Part shown: positions 1-10,400 of the stretch, piece after piece | Position numbering within the stretch: the stretch's first letter is position 1 | Layout: every line of letters starts with the position of its first letter | Assembly: GCA_022985045.1 (NCBI GenBank) | Contig: CM040971.1 | Coordinates: 27,558,209 to 27,622,208 of the forward strand | Source of the DNA: Macadamia tetraphylla | Taxonomy: Eukaryota; Streptophyta; Magnoliopsida; Proteales; Proteaceae | Direction of reading: 5' to 3' | Length of the DNA stretch: 64,000 nt | Made by a program: the position numbers and the translations under genes | Notes under the pieces: model-generated | Seen by the model: the letters and a program-made list of their open reading frames with translations, nothing else | Database searches by the model: none | What the model was told of the DNA's origin: nothing

Positions 1-99
1 TGCAACTGTGATTCCTACGAAAGTGAGTTAGGCTTTTTCTTTCATTTCTTTATTTATTTATCTTGCTCGAGGACGAGCAAAAGTCAAGTTGGGGGAATT
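1..99 (+). mobile_element. Athila-like element, 3' end of internal region with polypurine tract
   Basis: The same text recurs just before the LTRs at 16561 and 40206, including the words 'gattcctacgaaagtgag' and 'tgctcgaggac'. It ends in a purine-rich tract (about 85-99, AAGTTGGGGGAATT type) directly before an LTR start, which is the plus-strand priming site of a Ty3/gypsy element. The rest of this element lies left of the window. Confidence 0.75.
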
Positions 100-1616
100 T
101 GATGAGCACAATAATGTGTGAAATCTTAGGGATATAAGTGTATATTTTGCCCCACTTTGGATAGTACTACTTTTTTTTTTTTTTAGTTTTCAAGTTTACA
201 AGAGAAAGTGTTTAAAGTGAATCAAGAACCAGTCCAAAGGTGGGACCCACTCATTGGTACCACATCCTCTCTCCTACAAAATTCTGAAGATTATTCTCTC
301 TCCTTGCCACCTCACAAGATCTTGAAGATGCTATGCAGAGATTCCTTTCTGATTTAATCAAGATTGCAAGATATTGGTTAATATTGCAAGGAAGGAATAG
401 AATTTGTTAATTTTAGAAACGGATTCTCTCTTTCCTCACACAATATCTTAGAGAATGAGGATTTTTACCAAGATTTATTTTATTTTATTTTCTTTCTTTT
501 CTTAAAGAAGACTTGTAGAAGGAAGGAGGCAAGACAAAAGCCCTATAAAAGCCCCTTCCTCCCCCTCCTAATTATTATTCCCCTTAGTTTATTTTCTAGT
601 TTATGCTTAGTTTTCTTCTCTCTCTCCCTCTCTCACTCTTTAGTTTTAGTTCTTCTCTATTTTTGCTTTAATAACTTTTGTAATAGTTTTTTTTTATGTC
701 AATTAATGCCATCACTCTTTTATTCTTATTCAGCCTTTTATGTTTATGATTTATGCAATTGAATTGTAATTTTTAAAGTTATAGTTCTAGGCTTAGATCT
801 AGGTGACAAGATCACAAGCCGTGGAGCATTTTTTTTTTCAAGTTCAGTTTTTTTTGTTTCAAGATTTGTTTTCTCTAGTACTAAAATTTTCATATTTGGT
901 TTATTCCAGATCTGGTTTTTAGTACGGGTAGTATCTCAAATCACCCAAGCTTTCAAGTTCAAGGGTTGAAGTTCAATAAGTAGGCTCCTTCAATAGTCTT
1001 CTCTCCCCCCTCTCATTCCCTCTTCTGACTACCATTTCTTTCTTAATTTAGGATTTTAATTTCAGTCGTTACATTATTGCTATCCCTTTCCCCCAAGGTT
1101 CATGGCGTGTATGTGTTGGCTTTGCCCCTCCTAGCCATAGAACCATCAATTTATTGCTTTTATTTTAATTGTCTCCCTTTCCCTAAAGCCAAGTAGAGTA
1201 ACCCTTGTAAGAGTGACTCTCTGGTCAAGTAGGGAAGCTCATATTATGATGCATTCCTCGGGCTAAGTAGAGAAACTTACTTGCAAGTCTCTCTCTAGCT
1301 TTCTCCCCTTTCTTTTACTTTATTTTTATTTCAGCATTTTTTTCCTTTATTTTCTTTAATTTCGTGGGTTGTTTATTTTCACTTATTTATTTATTTAATT
1401 TTAATTGCGTGGCTTGCGTCTTTAAATTCTTAGATGACGAATGGTTAGGACGTTATTTTAGATACATATGTTTAGGACGGTAGTTAGAATTAGATCACAA
1501 CCATTAATAGGTTCACTTTCGTATTATTAAAAGAAAAAAATAAAGTGGCTGTTCTCTCTGAGTTCGACCCATAGCTACCCTGATCCGTACGCTTGTTACA
1601 TTTAAAATCTCAAACA
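100..1616 (+). mobile_element. Athila-like 3' LTR (LTR A), 1517 bp
   Basis: It begins TGATGAGCACA directly after the polypurine tract and ends in ...AAATCTCAAACA, giving TG...CA ends. The right half (about 830-1616) aligns by eye with 17340-18145, 34870-35715 and 41290-42168. The U3 part differs from those copies and lacks the tRNA-like module they carry, so this is a distinct subfamily. The sequence beyond 1616 belongs to a Tat-like element, so this copy inserted into it. Confidence 0.8.
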
Positions 1617-1654
1617 ATAATCAAGGTATCTTAAAAGATCATCATAGTTTGTGT

Positions 1655-1880
1655 CCCCCAAGAATCACCATTTGACATGCAAGGTCATTAGGTATCTGTC
1701 ATTCGCCAATTGGTCCATCAATTCTTATCCAGGATTCTATCCCCCCAAGAATCGCCATTTGGCATGCAAGGCCATTAGGTATCTGTCATTCACCTATGGT
1801 CCTTTAAATTCTTATCCAGGATTCTATCTCCCCAAAAGTCACCACCCGGCACTAGTTTATCGAGGCCAGTTCATTCCCCA
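1655..1880 (+). repeat. 87-bp tandem repeat, about 2.6 copies
   Basis: Units start at about 1655, 1742 and 1829 with 'cccccaagaatc' followed by 'cattaggtatctgtcatt'. The period is 87 bp, divisible by three, so a 78-aa open frame with a 29-residue repeat appears; it has no other coding support. It lies inside Tat-like copy A and was not seen in copy B. Confidence 0.75.
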
Positions 1881-2175
1881 TCCTTGATCAAGTAAAAAAA
1901 AAAAAAAAGAACTTGATGCAACAGTGGTAAAGGTTTGGTTGTATCAGTAGTTAATGAGTAATGCTTTGATAAATCACCACATCTTCTCTTTGCTCGTGAT
2001 AACTACAGGATAAGTCATGAGCTCCTTGGATAAGACATTGAGGAAATGGACCTTGGACATAAGTATAATGGCACCAAGACTTCTAGAACCCATGAATAGG
2101 TCAGTGCTTAGTCAAATTGGGTGCATAGAGCTACATCACAATCTGCTCTGACAGATCCCTCAGCATTAGGATGCT

Positions 2176-2724
2176 GATCTACATGTATTTCGATTTGGGT
2201 TGATTGAGATTTGTCCAACTCTCGAGGAATTCCGAGTTAACATATTATCTCCACCTAAGTGCAAGTTGATTCAACCATCTTTGAAGAAAGATCATTCAGA
2301 AGAGATTCAAGACTTGTTCGGATGGGAAAAAGAGGAAATGAAGCAATTCATCAAATATGGAAAGATTGACATTCTTAAGGTGGCTAGGATCTTCATTCAA
2401 TACCTACCATTCGGAGGAATCCATCAGCAAAGGTCACAAGATGCTTATCTACTGTGCATGATAGCTCACTACATTCTCCGAACTCCAGGACGTGGTGCAC
2501 CAACTGTCTTGATAGAAGTGATAAAGCAATTGAAGAAAGGAAGAGATATCATTCCCACAGTCCTTGCAGAAACATTCAAGGGGCTTGATGACATGATCCA
2601 TAGCCATAGATTCAGATTTGATCATTATCGTGGAAGTCCCACCATTTTCCAACTATGGCTACTTGATAAGTTGGCACTAAACAGGCCATCAAATGGAAGT
2701 CAACTCGGGGCTCTTGGTTACTAA
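2176..2724 (+). pseudogene. DUF7745-type ORF fragment (Tat-like copy A)
   Basis: The plus-strand frame reads FRFGLIEICPTLEEF, then a middle block with YLLCMIAHYILRTPGRG, then ILAET-like PTVLAETFKGLDD and a late block FQLWLLDKL. This order matches the plant DUF7745 family as I remember it: an EICPT-EEF start, a YLLC-IA helix, and an LAE-LNGLD block before a Q-WL helix. These proteins are typically several hundred residues; about 183 codons remain, with a stop at about 2174 and a terminator at 2722. A second copy is at 31170-32033. The molecular role is unknown. It sits in the 3' part of a Tat-like retroelement, in sense, and converges with an antisense ORF tail. Domain assignment is from recognition, not a profile search. 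Confidence 0.6.
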
Positions 2725-2889
2725 GGAAGGAAGGAAGCCCCGGAATTCAAACTCCTAAAAAAAAAAAGGAGATAAGTTTTCATTCCAAAATAAAGAGCCA
2801 AGTCTGGCCATATATGTATAAAAAAAAATGAACTTGGGGAGGGAAAAAGAAAAAGAAAAAAACAACATTTGTGCTTTGCGGAACAATAG

Positions 2890-3090
2890 GAATAGATCTC
2901 TAGGGATCACCATCCTCATCTGTGCCATATTCAGACCCACTTACGGAAGTCATCAAGTTACTAGACGTAATAGTATTGTATGCTCACCACGAACTCACCA
3001 GCTGTGCTGTGAGTTCCTTAATCTGGGCGGCCTGGTCAGAGAAGCAACCTACCCATCTTGGGAGGCACAAAAGATGGTCAAAGCAAGGAG
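2890..3090 (-). pseudogene. C-terminal tail of antisense PMD-type ORF (copy A)
   Basis: The reverse strand reads DQAAQIKELTAQL (a coiled-coil-like heptad stretch) and, in the same frame, an acidic end SEYGTDEDGDP before a stop. Copy B has the corresponding section at about 32300-32450 (reverse QIQDLT...). In copy B this tail belongs to an ORF with a plant mobile domain (PMD). The upstream part is missing here and replaced by A-rich low-complexity DNA. The tail ends about 170 bp from the DUF7745 ORF, so the two are convergent. Confidence 0.4.
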
Positions 3091-3109
3091 TAATAATAAA
3101 AGAAAGTAA

Positions 3110-3830
3110 AAAAAAAAAATCAAATGAATTTTTTTTAATCAAGAATCAAAATCCAAAATTCAAATTAACATGCAAAAATCAAAATCCAAAATCAAAGTTC
3201 AAAATCAAAACCCAAAATTCAAAAAAAATCAAAATCTAAAATCAAATTTCGAATTTCAAAGTTCAAATCAAAATTCAAAATTAAAAAAAAACATCAAAGG
3301 TTAAGAATCAAAGATCAAAAATAAAAAAAAAAAAAGAAAGAAGAATCAAAGATTAAAAAAAAAAAAAATCAAGTCCAGAATCAAAGATCAAAATAAACAA
3401 AAAAAGAAAAGAAAAAGGGATTCCTATTCCAAGGTATAGCTCAAAAATTCTTATCACAAAATACAAAACCCAAATCAAATTTCATGAGGAAGGTGAAATT
3501 TACATCACATTCTTGTGAAAGGTGAAAATCAAATTCAAGTGAAAAGTAAAACTCAAAGCAAATTAATGGTAGATAAAATTTATATCACATTCATGTGAAA
3601 GGTGAAAATCAAATTCAAATGGAAAGTAAAGTTCATGTGAAAAGAAAATTCAATCCAAATCAAGAGCAAATCAGGATTCCAATTCAAAAGTCCAAATTTA
3701 AGATTCCAATTCAAAGGTCAAAAGTCCAAAAGATTAAAAAACCAAAGAAGAATCAAAGGTCAAAAATCACAAAATCAAGAATTAATTATCAATGTCTTTT
3801 ACAGGATTGAAAGAGTAATGAATTTCTTTC
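3110..3830 (+). repeat. A-rich low-complexity tract built from a few short words
   Basis: The stretch is a shuffle of words such as 'aatcaaaatccaaaattcaa', 'aaagatcaaa' and 'ggtgaaaatcaaattc'. Stops are few in some frames (for example 3595-3810), which explains chance ORFs rich in K, Q, N and I. Copy B has a related section at 43150-43500. It looks like slippage-driven expansion in the 3' untranslated region of the Tat-like element. Confidence 0.7.
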
Positions 3831-3847
3831 CTATAATTGACTGTACC

Positions 3848-4615
3848 AGATAGCCTAGTCCGGTTCGAAAGAACCTGCCTGGAAGACTAGATAGCCCACC
3901 TATTCGAAAGAACCCGCCTGGAAGACCAGATAGCCCAGCCTGGTTCGAAAGAACCCGATTGGAAGACTAGATAGCCCAGCCCGGTTCGAAAGAGCCTGCC
4001 TGGAAGACCAGATAGCCCAACCCAATTCAAAAGAACCCGCCTAGAAGACCACATAGCCCCGCCCGATTCGAAAGAACCCGCTAGAAGATCAAATTCCCTG
4101 AGTTGGCACATGTGAAGCCCAGCTAAGGAATATCCAAGAATCAAATGTTTTTGCCTGTTGCAAGAGTAGCGAATTCCTCTCTTGTAACCATTGGTCCTAG
4201 ATAGTCCAGACCGGTTCAAAAGACCCAGCCTAGAGACCAAATTCCTTGACCTAACACATATGAAGCCCGGCTAAGGAAAATCCAAGAGTCAAATGTTTTT
4301 ACTTGTTGTAAGATTGGAAGAGCAACGAATTTCTCTCTTGTAACCTCTGGTCTTAGATAGCCCAGATTGGTTCAAAAGACCCAGCCTGGAGACCAAATTC
4401 TCTGAAGTGGCATATGTAAAGTGCAGCTAAGGGAAATCCAAGAATCAAATATTTTTGTCTATTGTAAGATTGGAAGAGCAGCGAATTTTTCTCTTGTAAC
4501 TACTAGTCCAAGATAGCCCAGATTGGTTCGAAAGACCCATCCTGGAGACCAAATTCTCTGAACTGGCACATGTGAAGCCCAACAAAGGAAAATCCAAAAA
4601 TGAAGTACTAACATC
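3848..4615 (+). repeat. Nested tandem arrays: ~41-bp units then ~156-bp units
   Basis: About six short units of 40-42 bp run from 3848 to 4090 (core 'gcccagcctggttcgaaaga'). They are followed by about 3.3 long units with period 148-156 bp; starts of the anchor 'caaattc' are at 4090, 4238, 4394 and 4550. The short unit is contained in the long one. Tat-lineage elements are known to carry variable tandem arrays in this position. Confidence 0.8.
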
Positions 4616-4919
4616 TTTTGCAGGATTGGAAGAGCAGCGAATTTCTTTCCTACAAAATCAACGGCTCAAGTAAGTCCTAAACTTCAAAGTAGTTAAGAGA
4701 TATTACCTGTTGCATTTTCAACTCCATCATTAATGAGCAAGATAACAGTAGTACATGCTCCAGGTGACAAAATGTGGTAGTTCTTTTCTTTTCCCTTCAG
4801 CTGTTGGCACAAGCCTCGGCCAAAGAGGGAATTTTGTAGACACCCAATTTTGTCACTCTCCTCCGGCTATGATGAAATGTGGATCTTGGATGCAACTCCA
4901 ACTTTCGATCAATAGAGAT

Positions 4920-5470
4920 GATGATGGAAACATTCCCCTACTCGAAACCCTGGAAACCCCCGCACGGGAGAGAAGAGGGTCCAATTTTGACTTTCTATAT
5001 ATGAAGGAATCTGGTCAAAATGACCATATTAATGGATAATGCTTGAAAATACGGTTCCGATGATATATGGCATGTTAAAATCGGATCGTCGAATTCTTTT
5101 TTTTGTACCTATGCCATAAACACTGACAAGCGTGGAAACTTGGAAAAATCCCCTACTTATCGCAAACACCCTAAAATTCATCCCATACCTACCTAGATAA
5201 CCCGAAAACATTCCCTACCGAAACCTTGAAAACCCTCATGCTGGAGAGAAGAGGGTCCAATTTTGGCATTTTATATACGAAGGAATCTGATCAAGATGAC
5301 CGTGTAGTTGGATAGTGCTCGAAAGTATGATTGCGACAATATATGGTACATCAAAATTAGACTGACGGATCTCCCATGATTGTCATCGAAAAATCCATGA
5401 TCACGCTGTGTTGGCCAGTAGGCCAGCCCACAAGTGTGCTTGCTGCCCATGTCTGTTGCCCATGTCCATA
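4920..5470 (+). repeat. 276-bp tandem duplication inside the LTR
   Basis: The block beginning 'gaaaccctgg' at 4943 recurs as 'gaaaccttga' at 5219. Both carry 'gagagaagagggtccaattt', 'gaaggaatctg' and a 'gatatatggcatg' type segment. The copy B LTR has only one such block (44195-44340). Confidence 0.75.
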
Positions 5471-5830
5471 GCACATGGCTGCTACCCATGGGCTACAACA
5501 CATGTGTGCTAGCCAGCCCACGCCCCTCTGCCCATGCCTGTGACCTCGCAGGCCCATGCTCGTGCCTCCTCTGCACATGCCCGCACCCTCGTAGGCCCAT
5601 GCCCGTGCCCCCTCTATCCATTCATGCCCCTTTGCCAGCTGCTTCCCATGGCTGTGGCTTATGCTTGCTGCCCATGCTTGCTGCCCCAACCAGCCTTGCG
5701 TGCTGCGCACCCATGCCATATTGCCGCACACCCATGCCACTCATGCCACTACCGCATGTCGTGCGTTGCACACCCATGACATTACTGGCATTGCCTGCCC
5801 TCGTATACTAACCATGCCCCATGCACTTTG
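5404..5830 (+). repeat. CTGCCCATG-rich degenerate repeat in LTR
   Basis: Words such as 'tgctgcccatg', 'gcccatgcc' and 'gcacacccatgcc' recur with strong C over G bias on the plus strand. The matching position of the copy B LTR (44372-44770) has the same composition but a different word order. The long open frames here (125 aa and similar) are composition artefacts. Confidence 0.7.
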
Positions 5831-6104
5831 GCCCAATCTTGTGCGTCACCAGCAATGGCCGAGATTGGTTTTCCCTTGGCTCGAATCTCTTCACCCACTT
5901 GAGACCAAAATCCCACTTTTTGGCTAAGAATTCTCTCTACCAAAAACCACCCTTTTATCCATTGGATAAAAACATGTTTCACCCATTTTAGTCCAAGAAC
6001 CCCTTTTATCCATTGGATAGAAGCCTGCTTCACCCATTTTAGTCCAAGAACCCTCTTCTGTCTGTTGGGTAAAAATTCTCCTTCCTTCCTATTAGTCTGG
6101 AAAA

Positions 6105-6118
6105 CCTATAAATACCCC
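6105..6118 (+). promoter_or_regulatory. TATA box of Tat-like LTR
   Basis: CCTATAAATACCCC matches the plant TATA consensus and lies about 1.28 kb into the LTR, after a run of 'cccattttagtccaaga' repeats. The copy B LTR has TCTATAAATACCCC at the same place, so the site is conserved and likely marks the U3/R boundary region. Confidence 0.75.
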
Positions 6119-6517
6119 TTCCTTTGGATTTTAGACACCAAACAACCCCATCTCACTCCATAGTAGTGAAGCTCTACCCTCTCTCCTCCCCTCTCCCTCT
6201 TGATTTTCATTGAGTCTTCGGAGCGATCTTCGCAAAGATCCGAAATCTTGTTTGGATCTTCGAAGTGTTCTTCAGGACTTTGAAGATCTTCAATCCAAGT
6301 TCTTAGTCCAATCCAATTTTGCCAAAAATATTGTGTTCTTCAATCCTCTCCTTTGAGTGTTCTTGAGTTTTACTAGAAATAGAAATCCCTCCCCCTTGTG
6401 GTTCATTGGGTCTACAAAGAGATCTTTGTCAAGGTCCGGAACTCTGTTTGGATCTTCAAAGTGTACTTCGGGGCTTTGAGGATCTTCAATCCATTTCTTT
6501 CCAAAAATGGCAGTTCC

Positions 6518-6790
6518 TAGCGGAAGCCCTGTCCGAGTGCCCCTGGAATCTTTCCAGAAATAGCCATTCCCAGCAGAAGCTTTTCCAAAGTGCCACCTCC
6601 GCCTAGCCCTCCCCTAGCCTATCCTCAGCGGAAGCTCTACCGAGTGCCACCTCAACCTAGCCCTCCCTATCATATCCCAAATGGAAGCTTTCTGAAGTGC
6701 CACCTCATCCTAAGCCCGAAAATAGCCTTCCCTAGATGAAGCTCTGTCCAAATCCAAATCCGAAAGTAACAGTTCCTAGTCGGAACCCTA
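6518..6790 (+). repeat. Leader repeat 'GGAAGCTCT...GTGCCACCTCA', about 4-5 units
   Basis: Imperfect units of about 55-65 bp each contain 'agcggaagctctaccgagtg' followed by 'ccacctca' and a 'tagccctccc' spacer. They lie 0.4 kb downstream of the TATA box, in the predicted transcribed leader. The copy B LTR carries the same array at 45370-45640. Confidence 0.75.
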
Positions 6791-7529
6791 TCCGAATATC
6801 ATCATAGTCAGCATCTCTCAAGAAAGGAAGTTGGAGGTCAAGACCATCTTCCCCTGAGCCAGGAGAATACGAAGATAGTCTGAGCCGGTACCAATCAGTG
6901 GCTCACCGCTTTGACCCTAAACAGGGGATAAGTTTAGGTACAATTTCTCAACTAAATTTTCATCCTGTAGACTTTATATAGACCTTGTTTTAGTGTACAT
7001 GGTAGTTTAAATTCAGTCAATGTATCTATGTGTGATAACTTAGCCATGCATGTGGAATAGTAATAATTGTGGAAAATGTTTGTTCTTAAGCATCTAGTAG
7101 GAAGACCGGTTGAACTAGGCAGATTGGATGCCTAACACTTTCCCAACTCTGTGACCTGACAGTTACCTTAAATCTCTGGATAAGACTAATTATCGAGCCC
7201 TTTTCTCTGGAATTAGGCCCACGCCCACGTCCTAGGCCCATAATCCTAGGTGGCGACTCTAAACCCTTTTGTATAATCTTGAACCCCGTATTGGACCATC
7301 ATCAAACCCCTGTCTATAATGACGAACTTTACACTCTTACAAATTAGGCCTTCTCATATCTTTGAGCGACGATACAATGGTGCAGGGCCTGCAAGCAAAG
7401 CACACACGACACACCCTCCTCACTCAAAAGAGAAAGAAAGGAGAGAGGGCGGAATCGATGCAAGCCCTTTTTCCCCCCTCAAAAGGGGAAGAGAGGGATG
7501 TCTCATCACCTCTGGCCGCTACCCACACA

Positions 7530-8160
7530 AGGAGTTGTTTTGTTGTACTTCACATTAGTTCTATCTTGCAGTAACAACACCTAAGCCCACCCTTCAACCA
7601 TAAAACCCCCTCATAAGATTTGTAGAGGGTGAACCCTTACATTTCGAGTTTCTCATACTCAATTATTGTACTTTTACTGAGCACAACTCATTGCTATATC
7701 TAATAGGGTAACAATGACGTGCAATTAATTACTTGGTTTTCTGCAAATTTCAGAAAATTTTCTTCTTTAAATTTTTATATTAGATCATGATATATCTACT
7801 GTACAATTTTCATATTTTTATATTCATTTGTCTATTTTTCTTGGATTTATTCCTTACTACCTGTTCAAAACCTGAGATTTCTGTTCCATGGAATCTTGCA
7901 TTGCATACCATGTAAAAGTAGTGTCCCTTAGTTTTTTTTTTGCAAAAAAAAATAAAATAAAAATGTTTATCTTGGTGTTTTCTACTTGAAATAATTTTCT
8001 CTGGCTTTTTTTATTTCATTTTCTACCGATGGTTTTCTCTGCAGCCATTTCACCTTTTTAGCATATTTCATATTTTCATTCTTTTCTTTCAATTCAGTAT
8101 TCCATTCACTTTCTTATTTTACTTACATTTACATGATGGTTGTATGATATCCCAAAAAGT
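7530..8160. other. AT-rich spacer, no gene seen
   Basis: After the LTR end the sequence becomes AT-rich, with T-rich tracts (for example around 7930-8060). I see no domain, no repeat shared with the rest of the window and no convincing splice-bounded exon. Confidence 0.6.
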
Positions 8161-8162
8161 AT

Positions 8163-8530
8163 GTGATATATAGAGTTGTTGATATTGGTTTCGAAGTGAT
8201 CTCTCTTTGCGCTTCTCTTAGAGTTCATACCCAATTTGCGTATCAGGAAAGTAATCGAGTTGCTAATTGCTTGGCTAATTTGGCTTGTAATTCGTTAAAC
8301 AACACCACCTTTTATACTAGTTGTTCCTCCCAAGGGAGGTTAGCCGTATAATTCGCGAAGACAAAGCTGGCTTACCAGTTTTTAGATGGGAACTTTCTTC
8401 GCTTGCTTTTTTTGGCTTTTATGTTGTTAGACTTTTGTGTGTGAGAGTGTGTTCAACTTCAGCTTGGTGTAAGGTGGATTGTGTCCCCCCATTGTCTCTG
8501 TTCCTTTTTTTTTTATATTAATGAATCCTT
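8163..8530 (+). pseudogene. LINE 3' end: C-terminal RNase H and tail
   Basis: The plus strand reads THTQFAY-like HTQFAYQESNRVANCLANLA, matching the plant LINE RNase H ending (a YREGNRVAD-LANLA block). It is followed in another frame by LPREVSRIIREDKAGLPVFR, the usual post-RNase H tail, then a T-rich stretch and 'ttatattaatgaatcc', typical of a 3' end. At least one frameshift separates the blocks. RNase H of plant L1-type LINEs removes template RNA; this fragment cannot function. No upstream part is next to it. Confidence 0.6.
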
Positions 8531-8659
8531 GCTTTACATTCAATATACTAACCATGCAGAACAATTGGATATGGGTTTGTGGATCTGAACTTTCTTTTAC
8601 ATTTTGGCATTCTTTCCTTTAAATGCTTGTGTTTTATTAATTATATACAAAAACCTAGT

Positions 8660-8940
8660 TGGCCCATTCAATAATGCGTGTATTACCTAGGGTTGAAGTC
8701 TAGTTTTATCGGGTGGACCGAGGTGCCTAACCCCTTCTTTGGACTACAACCTGACACGAACCCTAACCCATGGTTAGATAGTTCAGAAGGAGCCATTTCA
8801 ATTTTAATTAGCAATAAATCATAGACCTTAATCTTGGTGGTGACTCATAGTCAATAGAGATCAATAGATCTGAACCATTAGTGCCACGACGGGGAAGGAG
8901 GTCCATGAAACCCCCTAGTCCTCACATCTAGTTCTCCAGG
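8660..8940 (+). mobile_element. Tat-like 5' LTR end / leader remnant
   Basis: The order 'gtgcctaacccctt', 'acctgacacgaaccc' and 'ggtggtgactca' resembles the LTR ends at 7107-7260 and 45990-46145 ('gcctaacac', 'cctgacacgtaccc', 'ggtggcgactc'). It directly precedes a Tat-type gag remnant. Edges are uncertain. Confidence 0.45.
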
Positions 8941-8989
8941 ATTGAACCCAAGTCAATCCACACTTTCAAAGACTTCAGGAAGAAGTTTT

Positions 8990-9520
8990 TGGAAAGGTTC
9001 ATGAGCATCCGATCACACTGTAGGACGTTGGTAAATCTAATAATAGTAAAACTTAGATGGGGAGAAAGCCTCCAAAACTTCATCCAACACTTCAACATTA
9101 AGAAGCTATAGGTTAAGGACTTGGACTCAACTATAGAACACTTGACCCTCCTTTAATAGAATCTAGGATTGAGACCTCAAAAACCCTATCTGATCGTATG
9201 GCTCAGGTGGACAAGTACATCAATGCACAGGAGATCATGGCCAACTATAAAGATCCTAACAAACTAGCAAACAATAAGAGAGAAAAATGTGATGTTTATA
9301 GAGCTCAGTTCAATGGAGATAAGAAGTCCCGATTTGATGGGAGAATAGGAGAACAGGTCCTATAAGGGAGTTTGAAAACTACACTCCCCCTTACTCACTG
9401 GTGGTCGCACATCCTGATTTAGATTAGCAACATAGAGAGGAATTATTTGGAATGGCCTAAAAAGATGCATCACAACCAGAGAATAGGGATTGGAGCACAT
9501 ATTGGGACTTTCAACGGACC
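8990..9520 (+). pseudogene. Tat-like gag remnant
   Basis: One frame holds TLSDRMAQVDKYINAQEIMA, matching the conserved end of the Tat gag capsid region (a 'RADKYIN-EE' block). Downstream, another frame reads IERNYLEWPKKMHHN, matching the 'YL-WPKKMR' block of the same polyprotein. Stops and frameshifts interrupt it. Gag packages retroelement RNA in the cytoplasm; this copy is broken. It continues into a protease remnant. Confidence 0.6.
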
Positions 9521-9889
9521 ATAGCCACACCACTGATCAATGTCGGGAACTCAAAGCCATTGTCGAAAGCACGATCCATAGAGGGTATCTTTAGGGATAG
9601 GTGTGAAAGGACGATCAAAGCCAAAGAGGTTAAAAATGAAGTGATCGTGACTGCAAAGACCACTGAGATACTCATCTGGATGACAAGAGGCGGAGTAGGG
9701 AAAGAGCACATAACAAATTTTCACCCCTAAACCGAGAAGCTCAGGAAGAAGGAGAGACGATGATTTCCCAATTAGAGTTATCACATCTATAAGTGGAGGA
9801 TCGGCAATAGGAGAAAATTCCACCTTATTGAAGAAAGCTTGTGTTTGGAGCATGTACTAGTACTTCACCAAGCATCTCACAAAAAAGAG

Positions 9890-10400
9890 CCAAAACCATG
9901 CAAATAATCTCTTTCACTGATGACGATCTACGAGGAATTGAGTTCCCACATGATGATGCAATGGTGATCACAATGAGGGTAGGAGCATTCACCATATAAA
10001 GGATTTTTGTTGATAACAGGAGCGCAACAGACATACTACTTTGAAAGGCTTAAGGCAATGGAGATAGGGAAGGGGAAACTCAAGGTAGTGAACACTCCTC
10101 TCTGCGGATTCTTAGGCCTATCAATCAAGCCCGAAGGAATGATCGAGCAACTGGTCCGAGTCGGGTTTGGAGAAAGGAGGAAAGCCACCATGGTAAATTT
10201 CCTAGTGATGGATACACCCTCGGCCTACAATGCAATCTTGGGGAGACCAGGCTTAAATAGTCTCAAGGCTGTAGTCTCGATGTACCATTTGAAGATGAAG
10301 TTCCCCACCGAGCATGAAGTAGGAGAGTGTCAAGGAGATTAGGAAGCCTCCCACAGGTGTTACATCAACACCCTGAAGAATAAAGAAAAATTGGGGAGGC
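9890..10400 (+). pseudogene. Tat-like aspartic protease remnant
   Basis: The plus strand reads SFTDDD-like FTDDDLRGIEFPHDDA, then VDN-R-SATD (the active-site block, normally VDNGSSAD), then a frame open to 10342 with KLKVVNTPLCGF, NFLVMDTPSAYNAILGRP and LNSLKAVVSMYHLKMKFPT. This is the standard Tat protease order ending at AILGRP. The active-site glycine codon is replaced by arginine (AGG) and frames shift, so it is inactive. Reverse transcriptase, RNase H and integrase do not follow. Confidence 0.7.

Larger units (their letters stand above)
1617..4830 (+). mobile_element. Tat-like Ty3/gypsy element copy A, 3' internal region
   Basis: This stretch lies between the end of LTR A and a second LTR starting at 4831. 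It shares ordered blocks with 31100-33772 plus 42174-44055 (copy B): a DUF7745-type ORF, an AAGAAAAAGAAAAA-type purine block, the tail of an antisense ORF, a 'caaattcaag/gtgaaa' A-rich section, tandem repeats and a polypurine tract. No gag, protease or reverse transcriptase is visible here; those would lie left of the Athila-like insertion. Extra ORFs between pol and the 3' LTR are a known property of the Tat lineage. Confidence 0.65.
4831..7529 (+). mobile_element. Tat-like 3' LTR (copy A), about 2.7 kb
   Basis: It starts TGTAGACACCCAATTTTGTC after the purine tract 'ggccaaagagggaatt'. It aligns along its length with 44056-46406: the start, a CTGCC-rich variable section, a TATA box, a repeated leader, and the end section with 'ggtggcgactc' and 'cgctacccacaca'. 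The right edge is set where similarity to copy B stops. A 276-bp internal tandem duplication (4943 and 5219 anchors) explains most of its extra length over copy B. Confidence 0.75.

Noticed and set aside
1651..1887. 78-aa frame with a 29-residue repeat
   Set aside because: Produced by an 87-bp tandem repeat in non-coding retroelement DNA.
3887..4240. 117-aa reverse frame with repeated peptide
   Set aside because: It is a translation of the 41-bp tandem array, which has no coding context.
5357..5811. Overlapping 125-127 aa open frames on both strands
   Set aside because: They lie in a C-rich degenerate repeat inside an LTR; stop-free runs on both strands follow from composition.
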